Source: Phlebopus portentosus (Eukaryota > Basidiomycota > Agaricomycetes > Boletales > Boletinellaceae). From it: a stretch of 64,000 nucleotides of DNA. A program made the position numbers and the translations under genes. The stretch spans positions 1,178,001-1,242,000 of the forward strand of contig JAYXKI010000004.1 of NCBI GenBank assembly GCA_037892935.1, written 5' to 3'. The notes beneath the pieces were generated by a model, which made no database searches, had not been told where the DNA came from, and saw only the letters and a list, made by a program, of their open reading frames with translations. This document shows positions 1 to 13,173 of this stretch, in pieces (position 1 is the stretch's first letter; the number at the start of each line of letters is the position of its first letter).

Positions 1-19
1 AGGACAGAGCAGGGAGAGC

Positions 20-3000
20 ATGATAATGCATGGGCGAGGAAATACTGGGCATACAAACGAATCGAACTCGTCTGGCTTTCCTAGAGATGACGGTGAGAGC
101 ACGAAAAGCGAAGCTGGTACTGGTTATGATGCAGCGGGAAGTGGCAGGACGTTTGATGCTCGCCCTGATACGAGACAGTCTAGCTCAATCTCTATGACGA
201 ATCTTGGTAATAATGCACCGACGTATGTAGCTCATGGTTTTGGTTTTGGGCTTGAAGTCGCTCATGCCTGATGCTATAGTATGCGCTCGAGAGTTACGGT
301 CGTATGCGCAGAGGTATGTGGTCTTAATATGAATTGTTAACATCTTTCTGAACGGCACTCTTATTCAAAACTTTGCAGTGTAAGAAGCAGAAACTCAAAT
401 GTGACAGGCGGATACCCTGCGAATCATGCGTGAAGCGGAACACAGTAGCCCGGTGCATTTATACTCCTGCAGCAATCGAAAAAGTGTAAGCATCTTTGGC
501 GAATGAAATTTTATGGTGCCAACTGAGACTGTTTCAATGTGTACAGGGATATGACGTCCATAAATAATCGTCTTCGAGTCGTCGAGGGTAGCCTAAATGC
601 GCTCGGTGTTCCTACTCAAGGTCATCCGCAATCCTTTGCGGCATTTCCGTCGCTGAACGTGCAACACACCGGTGCTCTTCCCTTCTTGAACGCAGGCGCG
701 TCCGGATTTTCCCCCACGGCAGCTCAAGCTGCTAACTTAGCCGTCAAATCGTCTCGTCACAAGGACGAGGAACCATCTGGAACAGCTGATGGTTCTGGAC
801 TGAATGCTCCTCCTCCTCAAATACTTGCACTAGCAAACGATTCAAGATGCGCGAGCGCTGTAGCTCCACTGGACGGTACGACGGCCTTGTGGATGCGGGA
901 AATCACAGGAGAAACTGTTCAGGTGTCTTCTGATGGCGCGTCTATGAACAGGAGTTTGCGACATGAGGAACCGCGTCCTCGTTCTGTATCGGCAATAATG
1001 GGCTACAACAAATCATTGAAGGTAGATCTACGACCGATTGACCGCGAATGTTTTGGGAGTAATCCTGCGTTTGGGTGCGGAACGGGGCAGGATTTAGATG
1101 CACATCAGTTGCTTTCGCTGCACGCCGGCCTCGGTATATCGTCATCTTCTGGTGAATCCGCAGGTCGATCGCCTGAGGCGGAAGCAGAGCATCGATCACA
1201 TAAGGTCCTGTATGCAGCGGATTCTTTGGCCTCCATCTATACTCCTCTCGCAGATCAACTTTTGGCTCAATTCCCATCTCGACGTAGGAGGCGCGAAATG
1301 CTTCTTCGTCTCGGAACGGCATTCATGGTGGAAGGCATTAGTTGTGTACCATTTGGTGCTTTTTGCGAGAGTATCGAAACAATGCTTTCGTCCGCCTTAT
1401 TACTACATGAAGCGAGTTCAGAGGATTCCGTCCATCCGCCAATACCCGCTTTCAGTGCCATTGCCGAGGCTGCAGCAGGGCTAGCTGTGGGAGCCTTGAT
1501 TTGGGCGTCCGAGCCATCTGTTGCCGGGACAACCCACGATGAGGCACTAAGACGAATAATATGTCGAACAATTGATCCTTTTCTGAGCGCTGCAGCTGCT
1601 CACTCGTCGAGAGCCCCGCCTGGTGGGAAATCTCCAAGTCGATCCACCACGCAAAGCAATGCAGATCTTCGACGTGATGAGGACGAACTCGAACGGCCAA
1701 ATGTGGAGGAAGCTTTCGCGCTATATCGACTTGCCCAGCTGGTGCTTTCCATCCATACTGCTCGACATGGTCATGCTGCGCTAGACATATCTCTGATTCA
1801 TGCTCGCATCCTCAGTGCACATTACCTATTCGTAGCCCAGAAAACAAGTGTTGAACGTTCCGACGCCCTTCTGCCGCCAGAATTTCCACCTCTCGTAGGC
1901 GCGCTCATCTGGGAGGCTCGCGGTATGGGCTTAGGTATAGATCCGGACGAATTTGATCAAGCGGGTGGTACGGCGCATGACGCCGTTGCGGACGGTGGGA
2001 ACGACCCGAGTATTCCCGTTAAACGTGAAGACGGAGTAGAGATTTTGGGAGGGCCGCCGCAGGGGAAGAGAATGAGCCTCTTTGTGAAGGAGGTGCGAAG
2101 AAGGATGTGGTGGTGGATAATTTGGCTTGATTTGTAAGTCTTACGCTGAACTTGTGGTGCGCAAAGAACGGATATTCATCTTTTACTCATATGTGTAGCT
2201 TAGTCTCTGATGCATACGGATACAACGCCGCCATCCTTCCCGGAGAGTACAGTACTTGCCTGCCAGCCAATGTTGATGACACGTGCTTTCGCCCTAGTTC
2301 CGTAGTTTTACCTCCACCGGACGACGATTGCTTCGAAAAGAACATTGCCTTTCTTATCACTAAGCTTCGGTTCGTGTATTTATTTACGTCTATCGTATCG
2401 TGTCTTTTGACTGTGCCTACTGTCATCTTATTGTTTATTTCCCGGCGAGGGCTTTCAGTTTACTAGAGATAGCCAAGCAGGTGCCAGTCAGAACGTTTCG
2501 AAGCGGGGTAGTTCCTAAGAGTGTGGAAGATATTGACAACGCCACGATCGCTACTACGCAAAAGCTGGCCGACGATATAATGCAGTGGCTGGACGAGCTT
2601 CCTGAGAGCTTCAAGCTTAACGCTAGCGATAGCGATTCACCTCCAGTCATGTTTTCGCAGTCGCCAACGGCACCCCTTCGTCCCCCATCCCAGGTAGAAG
2701 AAGAACGCAAGGCTGGCAAGGCAATGCTTATTGCTCAGCGATGCGATATGGCTTTTCACGGGTATCATACTTTAATACGACTTTTCACGCCAAGGTTACC
2801 ATCATCGACCCTCCCTACTACCCGCTCGCGTGAGGGCTTCTTATGGCCCGGTGACAAAACCATGTCTGCGGACCGCCAGCTCGCTGCTTTGAAGGTTATT
2901 CAGCCTGCACTCGCTCTTGTTCATGCTGCAGAGGTACAAATGACGCGCGCTCCAGACTTGTCGCGCGCAATTTACCACATGTATTTGTTCCCACGAAGAC

Positions 3001-4331
3001 TCTTTGATGCAGCTGTTGTACTGGCATATACCGCGATCCAGCATCCCCTCTATACGGCACCGATTGTGATTGAGGCTGTCCGTACTGCGCGAAATATCCT
3101 TTCGAGGATTTTGCAAGGCACTGCTGCCGGGGACGATGTAAGCGAGAACCGGGAGACGGAAGCAGAATGGGTCGTGGAGATTCTTCTCGAGCGGGCTGAG
3201 AAAGCGAAAACGCAGAGCACGCCGATAATGGCGGGCGTGAAGCGTAAACACTCGGAAATCGAAGCGGAGATTGATCAGCCTTATAGCCCGTTTCGCTTTC
3301 CCTTCATGGGCACTGGGATTATTAATGTCTATGAAGCGCCGGGCATGGTGTCTGTGCCGAGCAGAGGTCCTACAGATCGTTCCAATGAACGAGACGAGGT
3401 GATCCCTGATAGATCACAACCCTGCGCCACGCCGTCAACTCGCGCGAATTCGGGTTCTCGAAAGGATGACGCCCGTTCTCGAAAACCAACAAACATCATC
3501 TCGGAGCACCGAGAAAGAAGCGTCCCCGCCGTTTCTATTCGTCAACGTATCAGAGATAGTCGTGCTAAAGTCGACGTCCCCCGAGTGGGATTGAACCCTC
3601 CGGAGTCTGGCTTTCGCTCTCCGTCATCCCTTATGTTGCCACCTCAGTCTGTATCGCAGCAGGCTCAGAGGACTATATCCTCGGGTCCTTCTGTCTCACC
3701 GTCACCCTTGGGTTTTGCCAGCGAAGCTATGTCCGCCAGTCCTATCTCCCCGGCAGCCCATTACGATCTGGTCCAAGGACCAAGAGCGTCAAGCGGAATG
3801 AACAACGGCTTATTTGCGACCAACGCCATACCTAGTGGATCCATACCTTTCCAAGGGCCGCAGGCATTATCCGCTACTCATCAGTATCCCGCTCCTGCTA
3901 TTTCGGGCCCGGCTTTTGGTGCTCCTTTGCATTTTCAGCACCGACAGAATCGTGAGCTTCCAATGCCTGAAGTTTCTCCGATTAGCAGTACGTATCAATT
4001 GCCATGGTCATGTTTAACGAGACTCCTAACTAAGTCTTTTATTCTAGCTCCGGAAGGTGGTATTCAATACAATGTGCGCTCAGCCCATCCGAGCCCTACT
4101 GTGCAAAGGGTACAGGAAAGTGAGAGAATTGGTGATGCTAGATCGTGGACTCCTTCAAGTTACGGTGATCAAGGACAGAACGACCTGAATCGTCCTCATG
4201 CAGTCGAAACGTTTCCGTCAAGTCAGCAAGGTCAGTCCGGTGCATGGGCCGGAGGTGAAAACATGCACTCTGGCGATCTCCCTCAGCCTTGGAATATGGG
4301 TTTGTTCACCAATTGGCATCATGATTCTTAA
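20..4331 (+). CDS. Zn2Cys6 fungal transcription factor with fungal_trans domain
   Basis: Nuclear DNA-binding regulator; target genes unknown. Exons read as 20-222, 280-313, 379-485, 547-2133, 2199-2369, 2459-3987 and 4048-4331, total 3915 nt (1304 residues). The zinc cluster is split by an intron. Exon 2 ends with CAE and exon 3 begins with Cys, giving the spacing C-x2-C-x6-C-x5-C-x2-C-x8-C with the basic stretch KKQKLK. A linker with Arg/Leu repeats follows. The middle homology region has the RRMWWWIIWLD motif typical of the fungal_trans fold, interrupted by the 2134-2198 intron. The C-terminal third is low-complexity Ser/Pro/Gln. The first intron (223-279) is needed to skip a TGA at 269; a start at ATG 281 just before the zinc cluster is the alternative. 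The frame is open to the left window edge, so the true start may lie outside. Confidence 0.88.
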
Positions 4332-5095
4332 TGATCGCTCTTTTCAACACTATGTTCTCTCACGTCATGCTCATCGTCATGTAAGTTATCGGCAATCCAT
4401 TTCTTGCTTATCGTACCAAACTCCGCTACCTGCTGTATTCTAGAGAACTCTTTCACTCATTTTCGTCATCGCGTCCCACGGTATAACCCCCCGACCCGTT
4501 TTCTTCCCTTATACCCGCTTGGACACTGTTCCTTGGATTCGCTCTTCCGCCTGGCTTATTCTTTTTGAAAATGTGCTATCCCTTTTAGCTAGTTATGCGA
4601 AGCATCTTCTGCATTGAATTGTGCTTGTCTGAAGCGAGTGGCGTCATAAAGCGACGGTGGATGCTGCTTATAATACTGGTTGGAATTGCACCCAAGGAAT
4701 AGGTATCTCAGCGAAGCTCAGCGGAATATACATCTGAATTGGAATTCTCACAGTTACTTGTGATGTATTTATCTGTTTCAACTAGACTAAGATAGCTGTA
4801 GTGGGCAGACAGCCAGATGCGCTAATTAGGGACGTTAGACCGTCATTTCCGCAGGTCAGCGTAGTCAGCGTAAGCGGTACATTTAGGCAACCATTCATTG
4901 TCCCCGCACACCTGATCTTGACCTCGTCGCTGTCGCTTCACTAAGGTCGACTATTGTTCCAATTCGTCGCTTTCCTCACTCTCACGTCGTTGATATTCCT
5001 GTACTGTGTTTACCTAACGACACCCTCCCCACTCTCACGCGGTGGAACGGCTCTAGACTAGATATTGGACACTTGTTGACCGTATTTCATAGGCT
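4332..5095. other. Intergenic, 764 bp
   Basis: Downstream of the transcription factor. Stops occur in all frames and no domain is recognised. The first 100 bases probably hold its 3' UTR and polyadenylation region. Confidence 0.5.
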
Positions 5096-6075
5096 GTTCA
5101 ACGGCACGATGACGTGAACCATCTCAACCGACTAGGTGATGAACCGGACGACTTCATACTGTTCTTCGAACAGGTAAATGAACGAAACGCCGTACGCGCA
5201 CAACACGCGCTGATTGCCTCCTGATAGCATTCTTCCATTTTTCCGGACGAGGAACGCGAGACGCTGTGCCAGAACCTCTTACGGATGCGGACCGACATTC
5301 AACTGCAGTATGTGGAATCTACGGAGCACTCCTATCACGAATATCGGCCGGCCGTCGGACACATACATACGGGAAGAAAGGGACGCCCTTTTGTCAGGAT
5401 CGATACAGAATTTCTGTGAGTCGCATACGAGATTACTTCCACTCAGAAGATTGCTACATTCCTTGGACTAGCCGAACCTTAGGAAAATCCGGAATTCCTC
5501 GGTTATTCTTTCTTACACCCGACGCGTGCCCGATGTCAACGACGAAGGGCTGAATGTGCTGGTTCGAAGTGTCCTGGAACGACATTATCAACAAGGTGTT
5601 GCCATGCTGGGCGGAACTTTGTCTTTCATGGGATATGTCATCTCATAGCGGCGTGTTCTCTGCGGAGACTTCAAGTTCAACCTGGAAGACTGTTCGCTCG
5701 TGCTGCCGTGGGACGTCGGTCTTATACTGTGCCCGGACCGAATTCTTTATGGCACCACGATGGCCAACATGGCAAGTCCTCAATCAACTGTCGCTCCTCT
5801 AATGCTGATGAGACGTTTGAAAGGTCTTATTCGATGGGGCATAGTAGTACACGGTTTCATTGATGGAAATTCACGACTTATCTGGTCTTCAGACGTCCGA
5901 CAATAACAGAGGAGACTGTACTGCAGTTATTTTTTGACGCAGCTCGTCTTCACAAGGTCCCAATGCGGCTTCGAGGAGATCATGGCGTAGAAAATATCCT
6001 CCACATACACAGACGCTTTGACGTGGGAACTTCGATCTCATCAATTAAGCCGATTGCTCCCCCGCGGCACCTTCA
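5096..6075 (+). pseudogene. Decayed integrase-core (transposon-type) gene
   Basis: Fragments in shifting frames resemble the basidiomycete integrase core domain protein family (rve-like fold). Around 5097-5200 one frame reads HDDVNHLNRLGDEPDDF, and around 5240-5400 another reads ERETLCQNLLRMRTDIQLQY. Near 5560-5640 VLERHYQQGVAMLGG follows. The best block is at 5820-5990: RWGIVVHGFIDGNSRLIW, then after a one-base break a segment with VLQLFFDAARLHKVPMRLRG and DHGVEN. This corresponds to the conserved HGFIDG...RLRGDHG.EN part of the family that carries catalytic aspartates. Several in-frame stops and frame changes separate the blocks, so the copy cannot be functional. The family assignment is from memory of the motif. 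Confidence 0.7.
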
Positions 6076-8439
6076 TGGCGCGGAATAGCGTATACGTCAA
6101 GGTCGCGCTTCTTACCCCGATTAGAGCTACACATTGTGAGTCTGTTTGAGTTGCAAGGCAGTATGCGGTCAGAATTTACATTACCCTCCTCCTGGGCTCC
6201 CCTCCTTTTGAAGTGGTCACTAATCTGGGCCACAATTCCGATAACCACTCGGTTTTCTTCAGATGCGCATCGGTTGAATGTAAGCTTGCATCGTTGCGTC
6301 GAGCCCTACATGGGATCCACATGAAAGCATGTCCATCACCGTTATTGTCAACCGATCCGGACTCTGAAGAGACGTCGGACGACCGGAGGACGGACGCATT
6401 CCCTGAAGCCTCAGCAGCATCGCTTGGTGTCAATGGTCAGGGCACAACATTCGCTCTGAACTCCACCCACGGAAAGCGTTCATTGAATTGTTGTATCATC
6501 CATACTAATGGTTCGTCCGATAATGGGGTACCTCCGGCGAATGCTACATCTAAAGCGCGAATTCGTCATCGTCATTCCGTGTGGTATGTCATACAGCTGA
6601 CCTATATGCTCTCCGTCGGATTGAACCTCCCTCACGTTTGTCTTATCTGCCGAGTCTTCACTGCATAACGCGGGAACGTAGCCAACCTGCCGTTCGCGAA
6701 CGTTGGCAGCAACCGCGTGACGTACGTACTACTCGACCGACGGATTGTAGATCTCGTAAGGAAACAACTTTTGGGCCAGAACGACACGTTCCCCACGCAG
6801 TCCCTTCTGAGTCAAATAGCTTTATTCACTTCGCTTCGATAACTGCGGCATCAACCATAAATCCTAGGAACGTTATCTTAACACCAAAGCTACGGAATTC
6901 CTTCTGAAGGGAATTCGAAGACGTAAAGTATAAGACGCTTACCCCTTAGCACACGCTTCGATTACCTCCGGGTCGCTTGGTATATACTGACGATATGCCG
7001 TCCTCATCGCGATGGTCGAGTGAAGCAATCCCAGCTGGCCAGAAACAGTTCCAGTAAGATACATTACTTCAACTGCAGTGAACGCGACTACCTTATGTCG
7101 AGTCTACCTTTTTAAGCTTTGTCTATTAATAGATTTCAACAATCAGGGTACAGGATACGCACATTTAGATCGCAGGTGCAAATATCCATCGAGCACTTTC
7201 CACATCAATCGACGCTCCCCCCTCCGAATTGTTGCCAGCTGGACAAGCTCTTCTCCAGTCGCTTAGAGTCGAAGTCTGCAAGTGGTATGCAATTCAATTC
7301 ATCGTCAAGTATGGAGGTGTGTCTCTTGAACACACCGCTTTGTGTACAGTCACAAGTGGTTGGCTCTTGATTTGCTTGATGAATCTCCATGCATTCGACC
7401 TGTGTATTACCTGATCGTCTGGGTTTCTGTGAAAGAGTGAGCCAAACGATCTGTCTTACAGCAGTGAGATATGCGTCGGACAGATGGAATCAAACCAGAC
7501 AATATTAATCTCTACTCAACGTCGACGGTTGGGCGGTAGATGTGAGTCTGACATGTCTGAAAGAGAAAATGCGATGCTTGTGAGAAGATTATCAAGATAG
7601 GAGGCAACGACAAGCACCACTGAGTAACGCAGACATATGCGGTTCGGTGATTGAATCATATTATGTTGTATTCCGGGGTGCAGTACTGAGTATTGGCCCT
7701 GTAGGTATGTCTCAGACAAGGGAAAAAGTATATCTTACATGTATACTTTGCGTTACACCCCATCGCGCTTGCCCTCAGTGGTCACCAAGAGGGACAAATT
7801 GAATTTACGTTGTTGTTTCAGGACCAGCAACGGCTCTGTTTTCAATATATCATGGTGTAAAATATTTTAATATACATTCAACCATCCCGGTCTTCGGGCC
7901 ACGTGCCCAAAGACTGCGTCACCGGATTACGTAAATATACTTCTTGCCTTCATCTTTTTCTTTTTCTTTTTCTTTGGTCTTGCCTTGCCCTGTAATCGAA
8001 ATTCACGTCGATAAGCCATTCCACATGTTCTTCTCGATCAAAAATGGACAACCCACAAAACCAGTCATTCGTGTCCAAGTCTCGGCCGGCTTGACCAGAT
8101 ATCGACTTCCGTTCGTCTTTCACTTCCCGTTAGGAAACAACCAGCGCTTATCGAACACCGAACTATGGGTAATGCTTACGTACGAGTGCCTGGGAAACGG
8201 AAAATACGTGCATCCTTTCCTTTTATTGCACTCAAGCCGAAGCATTTCCTATTGAATTTTGATGAACTACCTTGTAGTAGTCGTACTTCTATAGTCAGGA
8301 TAGTCCGATGCATATCATATATAGCCTCGTGAGAACCGTGTAGCGCCGTACTTAAATCTCGGACTCACTCTTAATTATCTGTACTGCCACTCTATCCAAG
8401 CCCCTTCTCTCCTCTCCCGCCTCTTCCCAACGTCTTCTT
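6076..8439. other. Long gene-poor stretch, 2.4 kb
   Basis: No convincing gene. An open frame at 6213-6668 (+) of 151 codons has no recognised domain and may be a further decayed piece of the element upstream. Lower-case AT-rich patches and short stop-rich frames fill 6700-7900. A pyrimidine-rich stretch at 8395-8430 immediately precedes the kinase start at 8440 and is probably its core promoter or 5' UTR. Confidence 0.45.
7954..7975. repeat. CTTTTT microsatellite
   Basis: About four copies of the hexamer CTTTTT in tandem, flanked by non-coding sequence. Confidence 0.85.
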
Positions 8440-10624
8440 ATGGATAGAAGTAATAGTCTCAGAACACGGCGTAGTTCTAAAGATGTCCTTCGCAGGATGC
8501 TATCGAACCGCCCTCACTTGAACCTCTCTGACGAAATACAATTCGGCGAGCCTGTTCTCAAGGCTCACGGCGGCTTTTGCGATGTATTTCAAGGACGCTG
8601 GATTTCTCAAGGTGTTTGCATCTACAAAGTAGCCATCAAAAGGCTACGTGTACATATACAAACAGACCGGGATTTTGCAAAGGTGGATACCTGCCCACGC
8701 TCAATATTCTTATCAGATGATGTTGATACTGATTGATCCGTACTCACTAAGCAACTTGCGAAAGAGATACGTGTCTGGTCGGGATTGTACCATCGCAATG
8801 TTTTACCTCTGCTCGGATATGTGATCGAGGGAGAATACCCGTCTCTGATTTCGGAATGGATGGAAAATGGGACGGTCTCGCGGTATATGCGCGAGCACCC
8901 TAAAACTGATCTCTTACAAATGGTTTGCGCATAATATTACTATTGCAGTTTGATTTGCTCCAGTAATCGTCTACGATTTTCCAGATCTTAGGTATCGCAA
9001 GAGGGCTCGAATATATTCACGGCCAAGGCGTCATCCATTCGGATATCAAAGCGGTGAGTCTTATTGATTTAAATTAGAGCGAGTTCCGACCGAAGACTCG
9101 GAAATTGGGTTGAAGGATAACGTGCTGGTGTCCCGTTTCGGAGAGCCTTGTATTTGTGACTTTGGTATATCAAGGATAATTGCCGCATCACAGTCCTTCG
9201 GCGAGACCAGTGCCCACAGAGTGAAAGGAACAGTACGGTGGATGGCGCGAGAATTACTTGAGGATCCTCAAGCAGTACACTCAAAGGAGTCCGACATCTG
9301 GGCATTCGGGATGACAATATATGTAAGGACTTCTCAGAACCTACAACTTCATTTCTTTATGGTACTGCCTTTCAGGAGCTCCTCACCAATCAAGTTCCTT
9401 TTCACCATCTATCACGCGACGTGCACGTTATGTTCACGATATTGCAAGGCTATACTCCGCCACAGCCCGGATCCTTTTCCAGTTGGCCAATTTACTGGCA
9501 AAAACTTTGGAGTATCTGTTCTGTCTCGTGGAACCGGTACCCTCAACTTCGTAAACCTATGTCTGAGATCGTGTGGTACCTGGAATTGTTATGTCGTTAC
9601 GCGGAAGAAGAACGCAACAGCGGTAAAGTATAGCTATTAATCCATGATCTAATATGTCTGTTATTTGACTGGTTGCATTTAGTCGCAGAGCTCTCTTCGC
9701 GCATTCGAATCGCCTGAAATTCCTGTTCGTCGCCGAGCATCGGTGCTTGGTGAAGATGAATATGAACTTCCAACTGAGGAACCGCATGATTCCCGTATCT
9801 TTTGCTCGAGCAAAAGCAGACTCAGATCTGATGCTGCACGTCCTGAAGGAAATGAAATACTGCACGGTCACTCCGAGCAGAGCTTTCTAGACGGGCATGA
9901 CTATTTCACGCCTCCGTTTTCTCGCGAAGAGCTCCGAAATGCAAATACGTTGAATTCACGTCCGAATCGTCCCAGAACTCCGTCGCTCGGAAAACGAAAC
10001 ATTATTCGAGAGTAAGAACCGTTATATCACTGTTTTTATCACATCTTATATTCGTCTTCGACCAATCCTGTGTAGTTTTGATTTGCGACAGTCTTCCGCA
10101 TCATATGCACGAAAAGTGGAGTAAGCAAATTTTTTCCACCAACTGATACTTGACCACATCAGCTTATACGCACTTTTCGCCCTCGTTCGGGAAACAGGGA
10201 GCGTCCGACGGAGCCGTCTTTCGATTTAATCAAGAAATGGCAAGAAAGTTTCAGAGTAAAATCCGCCGCTATAGGCAACAGTTCCTCTTCTGGTGCAAGA
10301 ACGGAGCGTCTCCTTTCTCCAGATCAGTACAAGTCTACGCACACTCTCTCGAGACAGAGTTTAGGCAGCTCCGCGGGAAGCTCTACTATAGGTGAGAGAA
10401 GCTATGTGGTAATTTCAGGAGTACTGAAAGACATTCTAGTGGCTGCCATTGGGAATCATGCTTCCACAGAAGAGACGAATAGTACGAGAGTCTCTCGAGA
10501 AGACGATGAGATATTGTCTCCTACATCGGTGTCTGGTCAGACTTCTTCCACTATCTCGGGCTTTTCGAAGATCATGAATAGGACTCTGAGAAGGCGAACC
10601 GGGACCGTATCACGAGTAAAGTAA
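8440..10624 (+). CDS. Protein kinase, tyrosine-kinase-like type
   Basis: Predicted Ser/Thr (TKL-like) protein kinase. After ATG 8440 a short basic leader is followed by a glycine loop (AHGGFCDVFQG) and the lysine strand VAIKRL. Later exons give EIRVWSGLYHRNVLPLLGY (helix C Glu), HSDIKADN (catalytic Asp; the usual HRD Arg is Ser), CDFGISR, RWMARELL in place of APE, and SDIWAFGMTIY. Introns start near 8682, 8922, 9054, 9322 and 9627, all about 50-90 bases. The kinase core ends near 9610. A Ser/Arg-rich tail follows (9680-10015, then exons near 10090-10390 and 10430-10624) whose joins are less certain; the last stop is TAA at 10622. The catalytic residues visible suggest an active enzyme. Substrate unknown. 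Confidence 0.8.
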
Positions 10625-11782
10625 GCCGTCTCTAGACTAGGAGGGTCATGCTTCTCTGACCTTGAGGATGGACAGAATTTGATCAAGTCTGAAGGATTTC
10701 CATAATACTCTGTTGGTTCGTGATATCAACTGTTATATAAGAGGATTGATCTGTACTCGTATTCACACGATCTCGTTCCTACATCTACTTATAAGTACCG
10801 ACATGTCGTGTCTGGATGCCGATGAAGGACAGAATCGCCATAACGACTGTCAAGATCTTATCATCATTTTTATGATATATCTGTTCGATATATGGCCCGT
10901 CAGAGTAACAGCCATTGTTCCGACTGTAGAAGGTGCCGACTGGCTGATGTTTGCACTGTCAGTGTGACTAGATAGGCACAATGCTAAGCGGATCCAATGA
11001 AAGGCCGTGATAGGTGTTTCGAGGATATTCGTGGACCGTGAATGGTCTGCTCTCTAGCCTCACCCCCTTTCTCTGGCTAAGTCCGTACATACATATTCGC
11101 GAGCATCCTGCATAGGGTTCCCCCTCGTTCTTCCAGTCCAGTATCGAGAGCTGCGAGAGGAGATAAAAAAGCGTTGGACTCGCCGATTTCTTCTCTTGGT
11201 CTGTTCCTGGCTTCACCCGACTTCGGGAAGTATGGTCGAATCAATTACATCTGCCAATCAGGCAACGGTGTCTATGTGCACTAGTACTAGTAGCTCCAGC
11301 GAAGTCTATGCTAATAAAGACGAGTTTCCTGCTACTTGCAAGCCGTGGGTTGCACGGCTGCTGGTTCATCCTCTTGACTCGGACTTCATGGTATTGTTTG
11401 CCGGGTGGTGCCCCCTCACTTTCTAGTCCCCATTATCTTGCGCACAGTCATACACTAAACAGTACAGGGGATTGACCTGTCTAGTTCTCCAGATAAGCAT
11501 CTCAGCATCTGCACGATCTAATATCGTCATGGCGTGACCATGCGCACAATCACTACGCACTGAACATCCTTTCTTCTTCAGGTGCTGATCAATGTTGTTC
11601 GCTCGCTACCATCTACTCTACATCAGTTCATGCTCAGATTGCCAGCTGTCACTGGTAATCATATAAGACCGGGCACTGGTCAGAGATTCCTAATCCCTTT
11701 CGTCCCCGGCCCCACATATACTTCCTCGTCCGGCTCCGCCATATCCAGTTCTGTATAACCGATATCAGTTGATCTGATATCC
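10625..11782. other. Intergenic, 1.16 kb
   Basis: No supported gene. A 64-codon stretch after ATG 11231 (+) ends without a recognisable domain. The 3' part contains the promoter and leader of the membrane protein beginning at 11783. Confidence 0.4.
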
Positions 11783-13173
11783 ATGGAATCAGATAGAGAA
11801 GTAGGCTTGCAAATCCTATACGGATGCTTTGAGCTCGTATGCCACACTTTCTTTTTTGGTATGCCCCACTGTTCCTCATTTCGGATCCACAAACAAATGC
11901 AACCACTGCGATAGGTGTCTTCTGCGTTTTTCTCCCCATCTGTTCATTCGTTCTCCTGTATGTATGCACTCTTTTTGGTCTGTCCTGTATCGTCTAATAC
12001 TGATGGCGTCACTAGCAAAAAGGGAATGAAATTACGAGCGAATAAGTTCATGTTTGCAGTCACGCTTTTCATGTTTTGTCTCTCTACGGGATACTGGATA
12101 GCAGCAATGGGAAGCGTCGTGTCTTTGATTAAAAGTCGCTTGCTTTCACCAACGCCTCATGACCCAGACTTCTCCTTGCCGCTTTTCAGTGCTATCCTGC
12201 TCGTAAATGTCAGTGCTCCAAATCCTTCGACTGTTGTCTTTTCGATTAAACTGCCTACCTTGCAGTACGTCTTGACCGACAGTGTTGTCATTTGGAGGGC
12301 TTGGGTGCTTTGCCGGGACTGTAGCAGGAAGTCTTTATACTTCTCTATTTTTCTGCTTTTGTGTGCAACAGGTTCGAAGCAAATCCTTCCTCTCGCTGTC
12401 GCGTTTCTGTCTCAATTATATCAATTTCTAGTCTCAATTATTCTTACTGTTGTATTCAGAATTGCAACGACAGTGCTGGGACCAGTCAGAGGTTCTCGCC
12501 TCGACTACATTGTCGAAATCACCCAAATGACTAATTTGGGATTTTCACTGTCAGCGAATATATGCGCAACATCGATAATCTGCATCAAAGCGTGGTGAGC
12601 CTGGCCAATGGTACTTTCTACTCTCCGCATCTTTTATTCACTTCGATTGCAATATAATAAAGGGAGTACCGAAAAGATTTAGGAAAGTCTTTCCGAGGAC
12701 GGACAAAGGTCGAGCGTGTCTTCGTGATCCTCGTAGAGTCGGGATTTATCTATTGCGCTTCGGGGGTAAGTTGTTATCAATAAACTTGTCTAGTATTCAT
12801 TTCTCAAGTCAACGATTTGAACCATATATTAGATCTTTGCTATGGTTGCGTCGGTTATACGCCTCCCACACGGAACGCTCGGGGATATATACACAGCTCG
12901 AGTTCATGTTCAGTTTGCAGTAAGAATCAATTCACTCAAACGACGACCATGGACTGGCATATTGACTCCACGTAGGGTATTTATCCCGTAGTCGTACTCA
13001 TACTTGTGAGCCAGGAACGTACGCTCGAGGAAGGTGTCTTCTCCGTCGGCAGACAGTCAGCCAACGTTGGCGAACCTCCAATAGAATCCATGGACTTCAG
13101 GGAAAATCCTGCGTTAACAATGTCGATGGTTTCTAACGAACGCAGGCTTAGCAATTCTGACGAGCCATTCTAA
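11783..13173 (+). CDS. Seven-helix membrane protein of an unnamed Agaricomycete family
   Basis: Integral membrane protein of unknown function. The start is ATG 11783 (MESDREVG). Exon 1 runs to 11858 and exon 2 is 11915-11957; exon 3 starts at 12016. Later introns start near 12208, 12596, 12769 and 12919. Joined in frame they give successive hydrophobic helices: FELVCHTFFFGVFCVF, FMFAVTLFMFCLSTGYWIAA, LFSAILLVNYVLTDSVVIWR, FSIFLLLC with its continuation, and VERVFVILVESGFIYCASG. A conserved late helix, GIYPVVVLILVSQ, is followed by a polar cytoplasmic tail ending at TAA 13171. The VLTDSVVIWRAWVLC block and the basic VERVFVILVESG block are hallmarks of a widespread mushroom 7TM family that looks receptor-like, but no ligand or G-protein link can be shown here. 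Confidence 0.75.

Noticed and set aside
269..271. In-frame TGA suggesting the first gene begins at ATG 281
   Set aside because: A 57-nt intron with good ends (223-279) removes the stop and keeps frame, so a longer N-terminus is preferred; the short start remains an alternative.
6213..6668. 151-codon plus-strand open frame
   Set aside because: No recognised domain, no neighbouring exons with matching phase, lies in decayed element territory.
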